From Bacillus methanolicus (GTDB lineage Bacteria > Bacillota > Bacilli > Bacillales > Cytobacillaceae): a stretch of DNA of 54,120 nucleotides. Positions within the stretch are counted from its first letter, which is position 1, and every line of letters starts with the position of its first letter. Both the position numbers and the translations under genes were made by a program. Shown here in pieces: positions 20,495 through 29,808 of this stretch. The notes under the pieces are model-generated. The model had not been told where the DNA came from. It saw only the letters and a program-made list of their open reading frames with translations, and did not search any database. The stretch spans positions 1 to 54,120 of the forward strand of contig NZ_VTQX01000025.1 in NCBI RefSeq assembly GCF_008764295.1. The letters run 5' to 3'.

Positions 20495-21862
20495 ATGTCT
20501 AAACGTTATGCGGTCATCTTAGCCGCGGGTCAAGGGACAAGGATGAGGTCAAAGTTATACAAGGTTTTACACCCTGTGTGTGGAAAACCGATGGTTCAAC
20601 ATGTCGTCGATCAAGTAGCGAAGCTAGATATTGACCATATCGTTACAATTATAGGGCATGGTGCAGATTTAGTGAAATCTCAACTTGGCGAACAGTGCAG
20701 CTACGCGCTACAGGAGGAGCAGCTTGGTACCGCACACGCGGTAATGCAGGCGCAAGCGTTGTTGGCAAATAAGGAAGGCGTTACGCTTGTTGTATGCGGT
20801 GATACTCCTTTGATTAAAGCGGAAACAATGGAGGCTTTATTTAAACAGCATGAAGAGCAAAAAGCGAAAGCCACCGTATTAACGGCTTATGCAGCGGACC
20901 CAACTGGATATGGTCGCCTTATTCGCAATGAACAGGGTCTAGTGGAGAAAATTGTCGAGCATAAGGATGCTTCAGAATCGGAGCGAGAAGTAAGGGAAAT
21001 TAATACTGGCACATATTGCTTTGATAACCAAGCCTTATTTGCAGCATTGAAAAATGTTTCGAATGAAAATGTACAAGGTGAATACTATTTGCCAGATGTG
21101 ATTGAAATTTTGAAAAATGCTGGAGAGGTCGTTACCGCATACCAAACAGAAGACTTTGAAGAGACGTTAGGGGTTAATGACCGAGTTGCTTTATCACAAG
21201 CAGAGACGATTATGAAAAAGAGAATTAATGAAGCGCATATGCGCAATGGCGTGAGCATTATCGATCCGAATAATACATACATCGGCGTGGATGTAGAAAT
21301 CGGAGCTGATACCATTATTCAGCCAGGGACCGTTCTTTCAGGGAAGACGAGCATTGCCTCTGACTGTGTGATTGGGCCAAATAGTGAGATTTCAGATTGT
21401 CAGGTTGGAGAGGGTACGGTAATTCGCCAATCTGTCGCCCATGACAGTTTAATTGGCAGCCATGTCAATATTGGCCCATTTGCTCATATTCGCCCGCAAT
21501 CTACTATTCACGATGAAGTAAAAATCGGCAATTTTGTAGAAATTAAGAAGACGGTTTTCGGGAAAGGAAGCAAGGCGTCCCATTTGAGTTATATTGGGGA
21601 TGCAGAAGTTGGTCAAGATGTGAACATTGGCTGTGGTTCTATTACCGTTAACTATGATGGCAGAAATAAATTTTTAACAAAAATTGAAGACGGGGCCTTT
21701 ATTGGCTGTAATTCCAACTTAGTAGCCCCTGTTACAGTCGGAGCGGGGGCATATGTTGCGGCTGGTTCAACGGTGACGCAAGATGTACCAGCAAAAGCAT
21801 TGGCGATTGCCAGAGCGCGACAAGTGAACAAGGAAGACTACGTGGACAAATTAAATAAATAA
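20495..21862 (+). CDS. glmU: bifunctional UDP-GlcNAc pyrophosphorylase / GlcN-1-P acetyltransferase
   Basis: GlmU acetylates glucosamine-1-phosphate and adds UMP, making UDP-GlcNAc for peptidoglycan and teichoic acids. The 455-residue protein has an N-terminal uridylyltransferase domain with [19 protein letters not shown] (residues 9-27) and VVCGDTPLI, and a C-terminal left-handed beta-helix from about 250 with hexapeptide repeats, including [20 protein letters not shown] and [16 protein letters not shown] has atggagg at 8 bases. It heads glmU-prs. Confidence 0.97.
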   Translation: MSKRYAVILAAGQGTRMRSKLYKVLHPVCGKPMVQHVVDQVAKLDIDHIVTIIGHGADLVKSQLGEQCSYALQEEQLGTAHAVMQAQALLANKEGVTLVVCGDTPLIKAETMEALFKQHEEQKAKATVLTAYAADPTGYGRLIRNEQGLVEKIVEHKDASESEREVREINTGTYCFDNQALFAALKNVSNENVQGEYYLPDVIEILKNAGEVVTAYQTEDFEETLGVNDRVALSQAETIMKKRINEAHMRNGVSIIDPNNTYIGVDVEIGADTIIQPGTVLSGKTSIASDCVIGPNSEISDCQVGEGTVIRQSVAHDSLIGSHVNIGPFAHIRPQSTIHDEVKIGNFVEIKKTVFGKGSKASHLSYIGDAEVGQDVNIGCGSITVNYDGRNKFLTKIEDGAFIGCNSNLVAPVTVGAGAYVAAGSTVTQDVPAKALAIARARQVNKEDYVDKLNK

Positions 21863-21927
21863 GTACCAAAAAAAACTGATTGAAGTAATTAAGTAAGCCA
21901 AAAAAGAAAAGCAATTGGAGGTTCATC

Positions 21928-22884
21928 ATGCCAAATCAATATTTAGACCCGAATTTAAAGGTATTTACGTTAAATTCAAACCCAGAGCTTGCAAAGGATA
22001 TTGCGAAAGTCATCGGTGTTGAATTAGGAAAGTGTTCTGTTCAACGTTTTAGCGATGGGGAAATTCAAATTAACATTGAAGAAAGTATTCGTGGTTGTGA
22101 CGTGTTTGTCATCCAATCAACAAGCTCACCAGTAAACGAGCATTTAATGGAATTGCTGATTATGATCGATGCATTAAAAAGAGCGTCAGCCAAAACCATT
22201 AATATTGTTATGCCTTATTATGGCTATGCTAGACAAGATCGTAAAGCTCGTGCTCGCGAGCCAATCACAGCGAAATTAACAGCTAATCTGCTTGAAACGG
22301 CTGGAGCGACCCGCGTGATTACGCTTGATTTACATGCTCCGCAAATTCAAGGCTTCTTTGACATCCCGACGGATCATTTAATGGGAGTACCTATTTTAGC
22401 TGATTATTTCGATAGTAAGGACCTTGGAGGAGACATTGTCATTGTATCTCCTGATCATGGTGGCGTTACTCGTGCTCGTAAAATGTCAGACCGTTTAAAA
22501 GCTCCAATTGCAATTATTGATAAACGTCGACCAAAGCCAAATGTGGCGGAGGTAATGAATATTGTCGGAAATATTGAAGGAAAGGTTGCTATCCTTATTG
22601 ATGACATTATTGATACGGCTGGAACGATTACTTTGGCTGCCAATGCGTTAGTAGAGAACGGTGCGCTTGCAGTATACGCATGTTGTACCCATCCAGTCTT
22701 ATCTGGACCGGCGATTGAACGAATTGAAAATTCGAAGATCAAGGAATTAGTGGTGACAAACTCCATTGCTTTGCCAGAAGAAAAATTGACAGGAAAAATT
22801 AAACAATTATCGGTGGCTGCTTTAATCGGGGAAGCGATTATTCGCGTTCACGAAGATCAATCAGTTAGTACTTTATTTGATTAA
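21928..22884 (+). CDS. prs: ribose-phosphate pyrophosphokinase
   Basis: Prs makes PRPP from ribose-5-phosphate and ATP, feeding purine, pyrimidine, histidine, tryptophan and NAD synthesis. The 318-residue protein shows [16 protein letters not shown], the flexible-loop region [20 protein letters not shown], the divalent-metal segment [15 protein letters not shown], and the PRPP loop [12 protein letters not shown] (about 220-231). ttggagg precedes ATG. It follows glmU by 65 bases. Its product PRPP is the PurR inducer. Confidence 0.97.
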   Translation: MPNQYLDPNLKVFTLNSNPELAKDIAKVIGVELGKCSVQRFSDGEIQINIEESIRGCDVFVIQSTSSPVNEHLMELLIMIDALKRASAKTINIVMPYYGYARQDRKARAREPITAKLTANLLETAGATRVITLDLHAPQIQGFFDIPTDHLMGVPILADYFDSKDLGGDIVIVSPDHGGVTRARKMSDRLKAPIAIIDKRRPKPNVAEVMNIVGNIEGKVAILIDDIIDTAGTITLAANALVENGALAVYACCTHPVLSGPAIERIENSKIKELVVTNSIALPEEKLTGKIKQLSVAALIGEAIIRVHEDQSVSTLFD

Positions 22885-22894
22885 TAAATGTGTG

Positions 22895-22920
22895 AGGCTT
22901 GCAATTTTCGCAAGCCTTTC
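22895..22920 (+). terminator. terminator after prs
   Basis: aggcttgc / gcaagcct, 8-bp perfect stem, with a short tail ttcc. Moderately strong. Confidence 0.7.
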
Positions 22921-23059
22921 CGTCTACATGAAAATCAGGCTTTTCCCCTTTCTCGAAGGAATTAAACCTTGAATGGAGATTAGTATCTAAAGAATAAACT
23001 TTCATGCTTTGTGAAAAAATCTCTACTTAAGCATTGTGGAACATTCATTTACTAATCAT

Positions 23060-23085
23060 GTTTATTCCTGACTTATTATGGGCAT
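23060..23085 (+). promoter_or_regulatory. SigB (general stress) promoter of ctc
   Basis: -35 gtttat (23060-23065), 14-base spacer, -10 gggcat (23080-23085); SigB consensus is GTTTAA and GGGTAT with 12-15 bases. ctc is a classic SigB gene in B. subtilis, so sequence and context agree. Confidence 0.72.
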
Positions 23086-23141
23086 TTTTTATAAAAGAGA
23101 GTGAAATTCGTAAGCCGAGGTTTTTACGAGATTCTCTAAAA

Positions 23142-23173
23142 ATGGATCTAACAATAAATGGATCTAACAATAA
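23142..23173 (+). repeat. 16-base perfect tandem duplication upstream of ctc
   Basis: atggatctaacaataa occurs twice back to back (23142-23157 and 23158-23173), ending at the aaggaagg ribosome site. The two copies are in different frames relative to ctc. Confidence 0.95.
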
Positions 23174-23190
23174 GGAAGGGGATTGTAAAA

Positions 23191-23820
23191 ATGAATACAG
23201 TGCTGCGGGCCGTTGAAAGAACGGAGTTTAGAAATTCTGCCTTGACGAAATTAAGAATTGAAGGGAATATTCCAGCCGTTGTTTATGGAAACAAATTAGA
23301 GTCGAAACCCATATACATAAATGGGGCGGATTTTATAAAGACGATGCGTGAGGTTGGAAGAAATGGAGTTTTTCCATTAGACTTAAATGGACAAAAAGTA
23401 AATGTTATTTTAAGTGACTATCAGGCGGATGCGATTAAGAACGAAATTATTCATGCTGATTTGTTGGCTGTTGATATGAAGAAAGAAATTCAAGCGGATG
23501 TGAGAATTGCCCTCGTGGGCGAAGCGGTAGGAGTCAAGGATGGGGGCGTTTTGCAGCAATCATTGCATGAAGTTTCTGTAACGGCGACACCGTCAAATAT
23601 TCCGCAAGTCATTGAGGTAGACATTTCAGGTCTTGAAGTTGGTGAGACCATTACAGTAGCTGATTTGAATGCTGGAAACTTTGTCATTGATCACGATTCG
23701 GAGCAAACCGTTGCTTCCATTCTTCCACCAAAAGTGGAAGAAGAGATAGATTCTGGGGAAGAACAAGAGGGTGGCGTTCCTACTCAGGAAGAGGGAAGAG
23801 AAACAGAAGCGGAAGAGTAA
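23191..23820 (+). CDS. ctc: Ctc, bL25-family general stress ribosomal protein
   Basis: The 209-residue protein belongs to the bL25 long (TL5/CTC) family that binds 5S rRNA, with an N-terminal L25 domain (about 1-93) and a C-terminal beta domain (about 97-180). Recognisable: IPAVVYGNKLESKPIYI, HADLLAVDMKKEI and a strongly acidic, Glu-rich tail. In B. subtilis it is SigB induced and needed for accurate translation under stress. ATG 23191 has aaggaagggg at 9 bases; a longer in-frame reading from 23158 begins inside the duplicated 16-mer and lacks homology. Confidence 0.94.
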   Translation: MNTVLRAVERTEFRNSALTKLRIEGNIPAVVYGNKLESKPIYINGADFIKTMREVGRNGVFPLDLNGQKVNVILSDYQADAIKNEIIHADLLAVDMKKEIQADVRIALVGEAVGVKDGGVLQQSLHEVSVTATPSNIPQVIEVDISGLEVGETITVADLNAGNFVIDHDSEQTVASILPPKVEEEIDSGEEQEGGVPTQEEGRETEAEE

Positions 23821-23832
23821 GGAAAAAGAATG

Positions 23833-23862
23833 AAGGGACTGGCCAAAAAAGGTCAGCCCCTT
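23833..23862 (+). terminator. possible terminator after ctc
   Basis: aaggg/ccctt and ctggcc/ggtcag stems separated by one mismatch around an aaaaaa loop. No T-tract follows, so this is weak. Confidence 0.45.
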
Positions 23863-23907
23863 AACGTGCATTGATTGTTGAGAAAAAGCTAGTGAGGGTG
23901 GATAATG

Positions 23908-24468
23908 ATGAAGCTAATTGTGGGATTGGGGAATCCAGGAAAGCAATATGAGAAGACAAGGCATAATATCGGGTTTGAAGTCATTGACGAGCTGGCGAAG
24001 AGGTTACAAATTCCCCTTGCTCAATCAAAGCACAAAGGGCTTTATGGGATTGGAAATGTGCGCGGAGAAAAAGTGGTTTTATTAAAACCATTAACATATA
24101 TGAACTTATCTGGTGAATCGGTTAGACCCTTGATGGATTACTATCAAATTGAGATGGAGGATTTAATCGTCATTTATGATGATCTCGATCTTCCGGTGGG
24201 TAGAATACGCTTGAGACAGAAGGGCAGTGCGGGAGGACATAATGGAATAAAATCTATTATTGCCCATTTAGGTACGCAGGAATTTAATAGAATACGAGTA
24301 GGGATTAATCGACCAACAAACGGGATGCCTATTACAGATTATGTGTTAGGGCGCTTTACAAAAGAGGAGCAAGAGCAGCTTGAAGTCGTTATTCAAAAAT
24401 GTTCAGAGGCCTGTGAGGCTACTTTAGAAAGGCCCTTTCTTCAAGTGATGAATGATTTTAATCAATAA
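23908..24468 (+). CDS. pth: peptidyl-tRNA hydrolase
   Basis: Pth frees tRNA from peptidyl-tRNA drop-off products; the B. subtilis gene is spoVC. The 186-residue protein has [20 protein letters not shown] (residues 3-22, with the catalytic His), [23 protein letters not shown] and [13 protein letters not shown]. Two adjacent ATG codons (23905 and 23908) are possible; 23908 has better spacing from gagggtgg. The run pth-fin-mfd is the same as in B. subtilis. Confidence 0.96.
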   Translation: MKLIVGLGNPGKQYEKTRHNIGFEVIDELAKRLQIPLAQSKHKGLYGIGNVRGEKVVLLKPLTYMNLSGESVRPLMDYYQIEMEDLIVIYDDLDLPVGRIRLRQKGSAGGHNGIKSIIAHLGTQEFNRIRVGINRPTNGMPITDYVLGRFTKEEQEQLEVVIQKCSEACEATLERPFLQVMNDFNQ

Positions 24469-24506
24469 ATAATCAGAGTTTGGCAAAATAATCTGATATA
24501 AGTCTT

Positions 24507-24536
24507 GAATAAGTACCTTTTAAACCGTTCATAATA
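24507..24536 (+). promoter_or_regulatory. forespore (SigG/SigF-type) promoter of fin
   Basis: -35 gaata (24507-24511), 18-base spacer, -10 cataata (24530-24536). It fits SigG consensus GMATA and CATNNTA; SigF recognises related sequences and drives fin in B. subtilis. Confidence 0.7.
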
Positions 24537-24558
24537 AAATATAGAATGGTTTAAAAGG
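24516..24558. repeat. 15-bp inverted repeat across the fin promoter
   Basis: Arms at 24516-24530 and 24544-24558 (ccttttaaaccgttc and gaatggtttaaaagg) differ from perfect complement at one base. The 13-base centre is the -10/start region, so the palindrome frames the promoter and reaches the ribosome site. Confidence 0.85.
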
Positions 24559-24569
24559 GAGGGCTATAC

Positions 24570-24800
24570 GTGGCTCTAAAATATTATTGTCGTCATTGTG
24601 GAGTCCAGATGGGCAGGATTGATGATATGTCAGTTGATATGGAGAGATTAGGACTCCATAAGCTAACCAATGAGGAAAGAATGGAAATGGTCTCTTATGA
24701 TTTAACGGGAGATGTGCATATTAAATCAATATGTGAAGACTGCCATGAATCGTTGGAACGAAACCCGGCTTTTTATCAAAATGATTATCTCATTCACTAA
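24570..24800 (+). CDS. fin: Fin, anti-sigma-F factor
   Basis: The 76-residue protein matches Fin (YabK), a zinc protein that inhibits SigF to allow the SigF-to-SigG switch in the forespore. It shows YYCRHCG (residues 5-11) and CEDCHE (about 57-62) metal-binding pairs, and SYDLTGDVHIKSI between. GTG start with gggaggg at 7 bases. A forespore-type promoter framed by an inverted repeat lies upstream, and a terminator follows. Confidence 0.93.
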   Translation: MALKYYCRHCGVQMGRIDDMSVDMERLGLHKLTNEERMEMVSYDLTGDVHIKSICEDCHESLERNPAFYQNDYLIH

Positions 24801-24805
24801 TACAA

Positions 24806-24835
24806 GCTTTGGACTTTTTATCCAAAGCATTTTTC
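24806..24835 (+). terminator. terminator after fin
   Basis: gcttttgga-type stem: gctttgga (24806-24813) with tccaaagc (24821-24828), then atttttctgtttt. Confidence 0.87.
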
Positions 24836-24994
24836 TGTTTTGATTTTTGCAATTATTTTTTATTTTTGGTTTTGTTTAACAGGATGGTTAATAAAGTTTA
24901 TTTAAGCAAAATAGTTTAACAGCTCCTATTTTTTACAAGGAATAGGAATTTTACTATAAAGATATTTTCCAGTAGACATGGGAGGAGGAGCCTT

Positions 24995-27900
24995 GTGTTA
25001 GGTCTTAAACAGCTATTTACAGGACAGGATGATATTCGCTCGGTTATTGCAGGCGTTCAGGAAGGACTTAAGGAACAATTGGTTGCGGGTCTATCGGGCT
25101 CTGCAAGAACGGTATTTTTAGCATCCGTTTATAATGAAACGAAGAAGCCCTTATTGATTGTAACTTACAATCTATTACAGGCTCAGAAGCTATATGATGA
25201 TCTTACTCAGCTCGTTGATGAAGAAGAGGTATTTTTATATCCGGCCAATGAATTAATTGCGGCAGAAATGAGTGTTGCCAGTCCGGAATTAAGGGCCCAG
25301 CGCATAGATGTATTAAATTATTGGAGCCAATATGATAAAGGAATGATTATCGTCCCGATCTCAGGTTTACGAAAGATTATTCCTCCGAAATCACTGTGGC
25401 AGGAACAACAAATTACTTTAAGGGTCGGGGAAGATATTGATATTGAGGCCCAGTTATTACAATTTGTTGAAATGGGATATGTTCGCTCAGAGATGGTGTC
25501 ATCCCCAGGAGAATTTAGCGTCAGGGGTGGAATTATTGACATTTATCCATTAACAGAGGCAGATCCGATTCGCCTTGAATTGTTTGATACTGAAATTGAA
25601 TCAATCCGATATTTTTCCCTTGAGGATCAGCGGTCTCGTGATAAATTAGGGGAGATACTCATCGGGCCGGCGACGGAAACTCCACTTCAAAACGAGCATT
25701 ATGAACGGGTCGCGGATAAGCTTGAAGCAGGTTTAAGCAAAAGTCTAAAGAAGATAAAGGATGAGAAGGCAAAAATTACCCTCACACAAAATATTAATCA
25801 TGAAATTGAGCAACTGAGAAATCAGCAAAAACCGGAACAGCTCTTTAAGTATCTTTCGTTGGCATATGAACAGTCTAATAGTCTAGTGGACTATTTACCG
25901 GCAAATGCCCTAATTTTTGTTGATGAAATTAGTAGAGTTCAGGAAATGAATGATTCTTTGGATAAGGAAGAAGCAGAATGGTACCTCAGTCTACTTAGTG
26001 AAGGAAAGATTATTCATGATTTGATGATCAGTCATCAAATTCAATCAAGGATGCAAAAGGTAAGGCATCCGCTCATTTATATGTCTTTATTTTTAAGGCA
26101 TGTTCCAAATACAAATCCACAAAACATCATCAATATATCCTGTAAGCAAATGCAAAATTTCCATGGACAAATGCATGTTTTGAAAAGTGAAATTGAGAGG
26201 CTGAAAAAAGGAAATTATGCGGTTGTATTCCTCGGTGCGGATGAAAAGCGAGTAGATAAGCTGGAGCGCGTACTGGAGGACTATGGAATAGATGCAGTTA
26301 TAGCTCATGAAAGCCAATCATTAGCAGGTGGAAAAGTTCAAATTATCGAGGGCGATCTGCAAACAGGGTTTGAACTTCCTATTCAAAAGATAGCGGTCAT
26401 AACAGAGGAGGAACTCTTTAATCGCAAGCCGAAAAAAACGCGCCGACGCCAACAGAAGCTATCTAACGCTGAGCGGATTAAGAGCTATTCGGAGCTTAAG
26501 GTTGGGGATTATGTTGTTCATGTGAACCATGGGATTGGTAAATATTTAGGGATTGAAACGTTGGAAATCAACGGGATTCATAAAGACTATCTTCATATCC
26601 GTTATCAAGGTAGTGATAAGCTTTATGTTCCAGTTGAACAAATTGACTTAGTACAAAAATATGTCGCTTCGGAAGGTAAGGAACCGAAAGTCTATAAGTT
26701 AGGTGGTAATGATTGGAAGAAGGTGAAGAGCAAGGTTCAATCGTCGGTCCAAGACATTGCTGATGATTTAATAAAGCTCTATGCCGAGAGAGAAGCTTCT
26801 AAAGGGTATGCCTTCTCACCAGACGGAGATATGCAAAGGGAGTTTGAAGCATCCTTCCCTTATCAAGAAACAGAGGATCAGCTTCGCTCCATTCAGGAAA
26901 TTAAAAAGGATATGGAAAAGGAACGTCCAATGGATCGGTTGTTATGCGGTGATGTCGGTTATGGAAAAACAGAGGTGGCGATCCGTGCGGCGTTTAAAGC
27001 GATTGCAGACGGAAAACAAGTGGCAATTCTTGTTCCAACAACGATTCTGGCTCAACAGCATTACGAAACGATGCGTGAGAGATTTCAGGATTATCCAATT
27101 GAAATTGGTTTATTAAGTCGCTTTAGAACGAAGAAGCAACAAACAGAAACCATTAATGGGTTAAAAAATGGAACGATTGACGTTGTTGTTGGAACCCATC
27201 GTCTCCTTTCGAAGGGGATTACGTATCGGGACTTAGGCCTGCTTATTATTGACGAGGAACAACGCTTTGGCGTATCGCATAAAGAGAAAATTAAGCAGTT
27301 AAAAACAAATGTTGATGTCCTCACCTTAACGGCGACTCCGATACCAAGAACATTGCATATGTCGATGCTGGGGGTTCGTGATCTATCCGTTATTGAAACT
27401 CCTCCAGAAAATCGCTTCCCTGTGCAGACCTATGTGATGGAGTATAACGGGGGACTAGTTAGAGAAGCAATTGAACGAGAATTAGCTCGAAATGGTCAAG
27501 TATACTTCCTTTACAATCGTGTTGAGGATATTGAGCGCAAGGCGGAGGAAATATCTATGCTTGTGCCGGATGCTCGGGTAACGTATGCTCACGGTCAAAT
27601 GACGGAAAACGAGCTGGAATCCGTCATGCTTGGGTTTTTGGCAGGCGAATTTGATGTTCTTGTCAGCACAACGATTATTGAGACAGGGGTTGACATTCCG
27701 AATGTGAATACGCTGATTGTTTTTGATGCAGATCGGATGGGATTATCTCAGCTTTATCAGCTCCGTGGGCGTGTCGGGCGCTCCAATCGTGTTGCCTATG
27801 CTTATTTTACGTATCGTAAGGATAAGGTGCTGACGGAGGTTGCGGAGAAAAGGCTTCAAGCAATTAAAGAGTTTACGGAGCTAGGATCCGGCTTTAAAAT

Positions 27901-28537
27901 TGCGATGCGTGATTTATCGATCAGAGGAGCTGGAAATATTTTAGGTGCCCAACAGCATGGATTTATTGACTCAGTAGGTTTCGATCTTTATTCTCAAATG
28001 CTGAAAGAAGCAATTGAAGAGCGTAAAGGTGAATTTGAAAAAGTGGAGAGAGAGCAAAGCGTGGAAGTGGATTTAGAAATCGATGCCTATATCCCTGATA
28101 CGTACATTGCCGATGGGCATCAAAAAATAGAGATGTATAAACGATTCCGTGGAGCAACTACGTTGGAAGAGGTTCAAGAGCTGCAGGAAGAAATGATCGA
28201 TCGGTTTGGAGAGTATCCAAAGGAAGTCTCTTATTTATTCCAAATTGCAGAGATTAAAGCTCATGCGATTATGGTGGGTGTGGAATCGATTAAACAAATA
28301 AAGGACGAAGTCACGATTCTGTTGTCTGAACAGGAAAGTGCTCGAATTAATGGGCAAAAAATCTTTGAAATCAGCAACCAGTTTCGACGAATGGTTGGCT
28401 TAGGCATGGAAGGCAATCGATTGAAAATGGTCCTTCATATAAAAGGAGTTGAAGTTGCTCACTGGCTTCAAGCTGCTTTCACAATGGTCCAGGGGCTCCA
28501 AGAGGCTAAGCGAGATGAGGAAAAAACGGTCTCTTAA
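24995..28537 (+). CDS. mfd: transcription-repair coupling factor
   Basis: Mfd displaces RNA polymerase stalled at DNA lesions and recruits UvrA. The 1180-residue protein has the UvrB-homology region (about 1-340, with ELIAAEMSVASPELRAQR), an RNAP-interaction CarD-like domain (about 495-565, SELKVGDYVVHVNHGIGKYL), the helicase core with Walker A GDVGYGKTE near 652, DEEQ near 753 and ETGVDIPNVNTLI, and the C-terminal TRCF domain. GTG start with ggaggaggag. Length equals the B. subtilis protein (1177) closely. Confidence 0.97.
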   Translation: MLGLKQLFTGQDDIRSVIAGVQEGLKEQLVAGLSGSARTVFLASVYNETKKPLLIVTYNLLQAQKLYDDLTQLVDEEEVFLYPANELIAAEMSVASPELRAQRIDVLNYWSQYDKGMIIVPISGLRKIIPPKSLWQEQQITLRVGEDIDIEAQLLQFVEMGYVRSEMVSSPGEFSVRGGIIDIYPLTEADPIRLELFDTEIESIRYFSLEDQRSRDKLGEILIGPATETPLQNEHYERVADKLEAGLSKSLKKIKDEKAKITLTQNINHEIEQLRNQQKPEQLFKYLSLAYEQSNSLVDYLPANALIFVDEISRVQEMNDSLDKEEAEWYLSLLSEGKIIHDLMISHQIQSRMQKVRHPLIYMSLFLRHVPNTNPQNIINISCKQMQNFHGQMHVLKSEIERLKKGNYAVVFLGADEKRVDKLERVLEDYGIDAVIAHESQSLAGGKVQIIEGDLQTGFELPIQKIAVITEEELFNRKPKKTRRRQQKLSNAERIKSYSELKVGDYVVHVNHGIGKYLGIETLEINGIHKDYLHIRYQGSDKLYVPVEQIDLVQKYVASEGKEPKVYKLGGNDWKKVKSKVQSSVQDIADDLIKLYAEREASKGYAFSPDGDMQREFEASFPYQETEDQLRSIQEIKKDMEKERPMDRLLCGDVGYGKTEVAIRAAFKAIADGKQVAILVPTTILAQQHYETMRERFQDYPIEIGLLSRFRTKKQQTETINGLKNGTIDVVVGTHRLLSKGITYRDLGLLIIDEEQRFGVSHKEKIKQLKTNVDVLTLTATPIPRTLHMSMLGVRDLSVIETPPENRFPVQTYVMEYNGGLVREAIERELARNGQVYFLYNRVEDIERKAEEISMLVPDARVTYAHGQMTENELESVMLGFLAGEFDVLVSTTIIETGVDIPNVNTLIVFDADRMGLSQLYQLRGRVGRSNRVAYAYFTYRKDKVLTEVAEKRLQAIKEFTELGSGFKIAMRDLSIRGAGNILGAQQHGFIDSVGFDLYSQMLKEAIEERKGEFEKVEREQSVEVDLEIDAYIPDTYIADGHQKIEMYKRFRGATTLEEVQELQEEMIDRFGEYPKEVSYLFQIAEIKAHAIMVGVESIKQIKDEVTILLSEQESARINGQKIFEISNQFRRMVGLGMEGNRLKMVLHIKGVEVAHWLQAAFTMVQGLQEAKRDEEKTVS

Positions 28538-28712
28538 TAGAGCGGCGATTTTATCATGTGTAAGGGCGAATTTATATCGTTGCGGGTACCAAATTGGAAA
28601 TTTGGGCATATCCTTTCGTTTGATTTTAAGAAGTCATGGGTATAGAAAACCATAATGGAATATTTTCACTCTGATGGAAGAAATACTAAACAGGAGAAAA
28701 AATATTTGTTTG

Positions 28713-28742
28713 TGAATAGAACTTTCCAGATGAAAGATACTA
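28713..28742 (+). promoter_or_regulatory. SigG promoter of spoVT
   Basis: -35 tgaata (28713-28718), 17-base spacer, -10 gatacta (28736-28742), close to GMATA and CATNNTA. spoVT belongs to the SigG regulon in B. subtilis. Confidence 0.72.
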
Positions 28743-28824
28743 AGTTCAAACATGGCAAGATTTCACATCCGTTGAAGTCATGCTAGTGCTACAAAATCAT
28801 CAGATGAAAGTGAGGCAACATTGG

Positions 28825-29361
28825 ATGAAAGCAACTGGTATTGTTCGTCGAATCGATGATTTGGGTCGTGTCGTGATTCCGAAAGAAATTCGCAGAACAC
28901 TTCGCATTCGTGAAGGGGACCCACTAGAAATATTCGTTGACCGCGATGGAGAAGTCATTTTAAAAAAATATTCTCCTATTAGTGAATTAAGCGATTTTGC
29001 TAAAGAATATGCAGAAGCACTGTATGATAGTTTAGGAAATCCCGTTTTAATCTGTGACAGAGATGCTTATATTGCGGTAGCAGGGAGTTCAAAGAAGGAT
29101 TATTTAAACAAAAATATCAGTGACCTCATGGGAAAAACTATGGAAGAACGAAGCTCTGTTTTAAAGACAAGTCAAGGAGAAGTTTCGCTTGTTGATGGAA
29201 ATGAGGAAACGGTGACATCTTATACAGTAGGCCCAATCATTGCGAATGGAGATCCAATCGGGGCAGTTGTCATCTTCTCTAAAGAAAAAACATTAGGTGA
29301 GGTCGAACAAAAAGCAGTAGAAACGGCTGCAGGATTCCTTGCACGCCAAATGGAGTCGTAA
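28825..29361 (+). CDS. spoVT: SpoVT, stage V sporulation regulator
   Basis: SpoVT tunes SigG-dependent genes in the forespore. The 178-residue protein has an AbrB-type swapped-hairpin DNA-binding domain (MKATGIVRRIDDLGRVVIPK, residues 1-20, continuing to about 50) and a C-terminal GAF-like domain (about 56-178, with SYTVGPIIANGDPIGAVVIF). ATG 28825 was chosen because the N-terminus and length equal B. subtilis SpoVT; the longer reading from 28780 would start upstream of its gtgagg site. A SigG promoter and a strong terminator frame it. Confidence 0.97.
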   Translation: MKATGIVRRIDDLGRVVIPKEIRRTLRIREGDPLEIFVDRDGEVILKKYSPISELSDFAKEYAEALYDSLGNPVLICDRDAYIAVAGSSKKDYLNKNISDLMGKTMEERSSVLKTSQGEVSLVDGNEETVTSYTVGPIIANGDPIGAVVIFSKEKTLGEVEQKAVETAAGFLARQMES

Positions 29362-29486
29362 TTTTTGAGGGAGCTGTAGTTAAAAGACTTTCTATTTGCA
29401 CAGATGATTTTCGTGAAATGTACTTTTTAGAAACGCGTGTGCGATACACGCGAAATGAGTCAAATATGTAACCATAGCCAATTTTG

Positions 29487-29518
29487 AAAAGGTAGCGTTC
29501 TACGGCTACCTTTTTTTT
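29487..29518 (+). terminator. terminator after spoVT
   Basis: aaaaggtagc with gctacctttt around gttctacg, followed by eight T. Confidence 0.92.
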
Positions 29519-29752
29519 GTGGTGAAGGAAAACATAATTATTTGTATGGGTAACTCTTTTCATTGTTGCCCAATAAATATCTAGCTTCTAGTATTGTCCA
29601 CTTAAGTTAACTGGAGGCTTATGCTCTGTATAGCTTTCTTAATCGCAAGGGCAGTTTTCTACGCGAATCTCCTTTCATTTATGCTAAACAGCAATTCTTT
29701 ATTTTGGATGAGTCGCCCCCTCTCTACTTTTTCTCATCATGTTTCGAGTCTA

Positions 29753-29761
29753 TGCTATAAT
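29753..29761 (+). promoter_or_regulatory. extended -10 promoter of yabM
   Basis: tgctataat (TGn plus perfect TATAAT) 48 bases before the yabM start; no clear -35. Confidence 0.55.
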
Positions 29762-29808
29762 ACAGTCAATTCATTCACTTTATAAGTGTGTCGGAAGGAG
29801 TTGTACTT

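Larger units (their letters stand above)
22885..23190. other. prs-ctc intergenic region
   Basis: A 306-base gap with a prs terminator (22895-22920), a SigB promoter (23060-23085) and a perfect 16-base tandem duplication (23142-23173) just before the ctc ribosome site. No gene is evident. Confidence 0.75.
29362..29808. other. spoVT-yabM intergenic region
   Basis: A 447-base gap with a small hairpin cgcgtgt / acacgcg (29434-29452), a copy of the motif gaaatgagtcaaa (29452-29464) that is also found in the hairpin at 33316-33336, the spoVT terminator, a palindrome-like ttttctacgcgaa (29654-29666) and an extended -10 promoter for yabM. No gene is evident. Confidence 0.7.
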
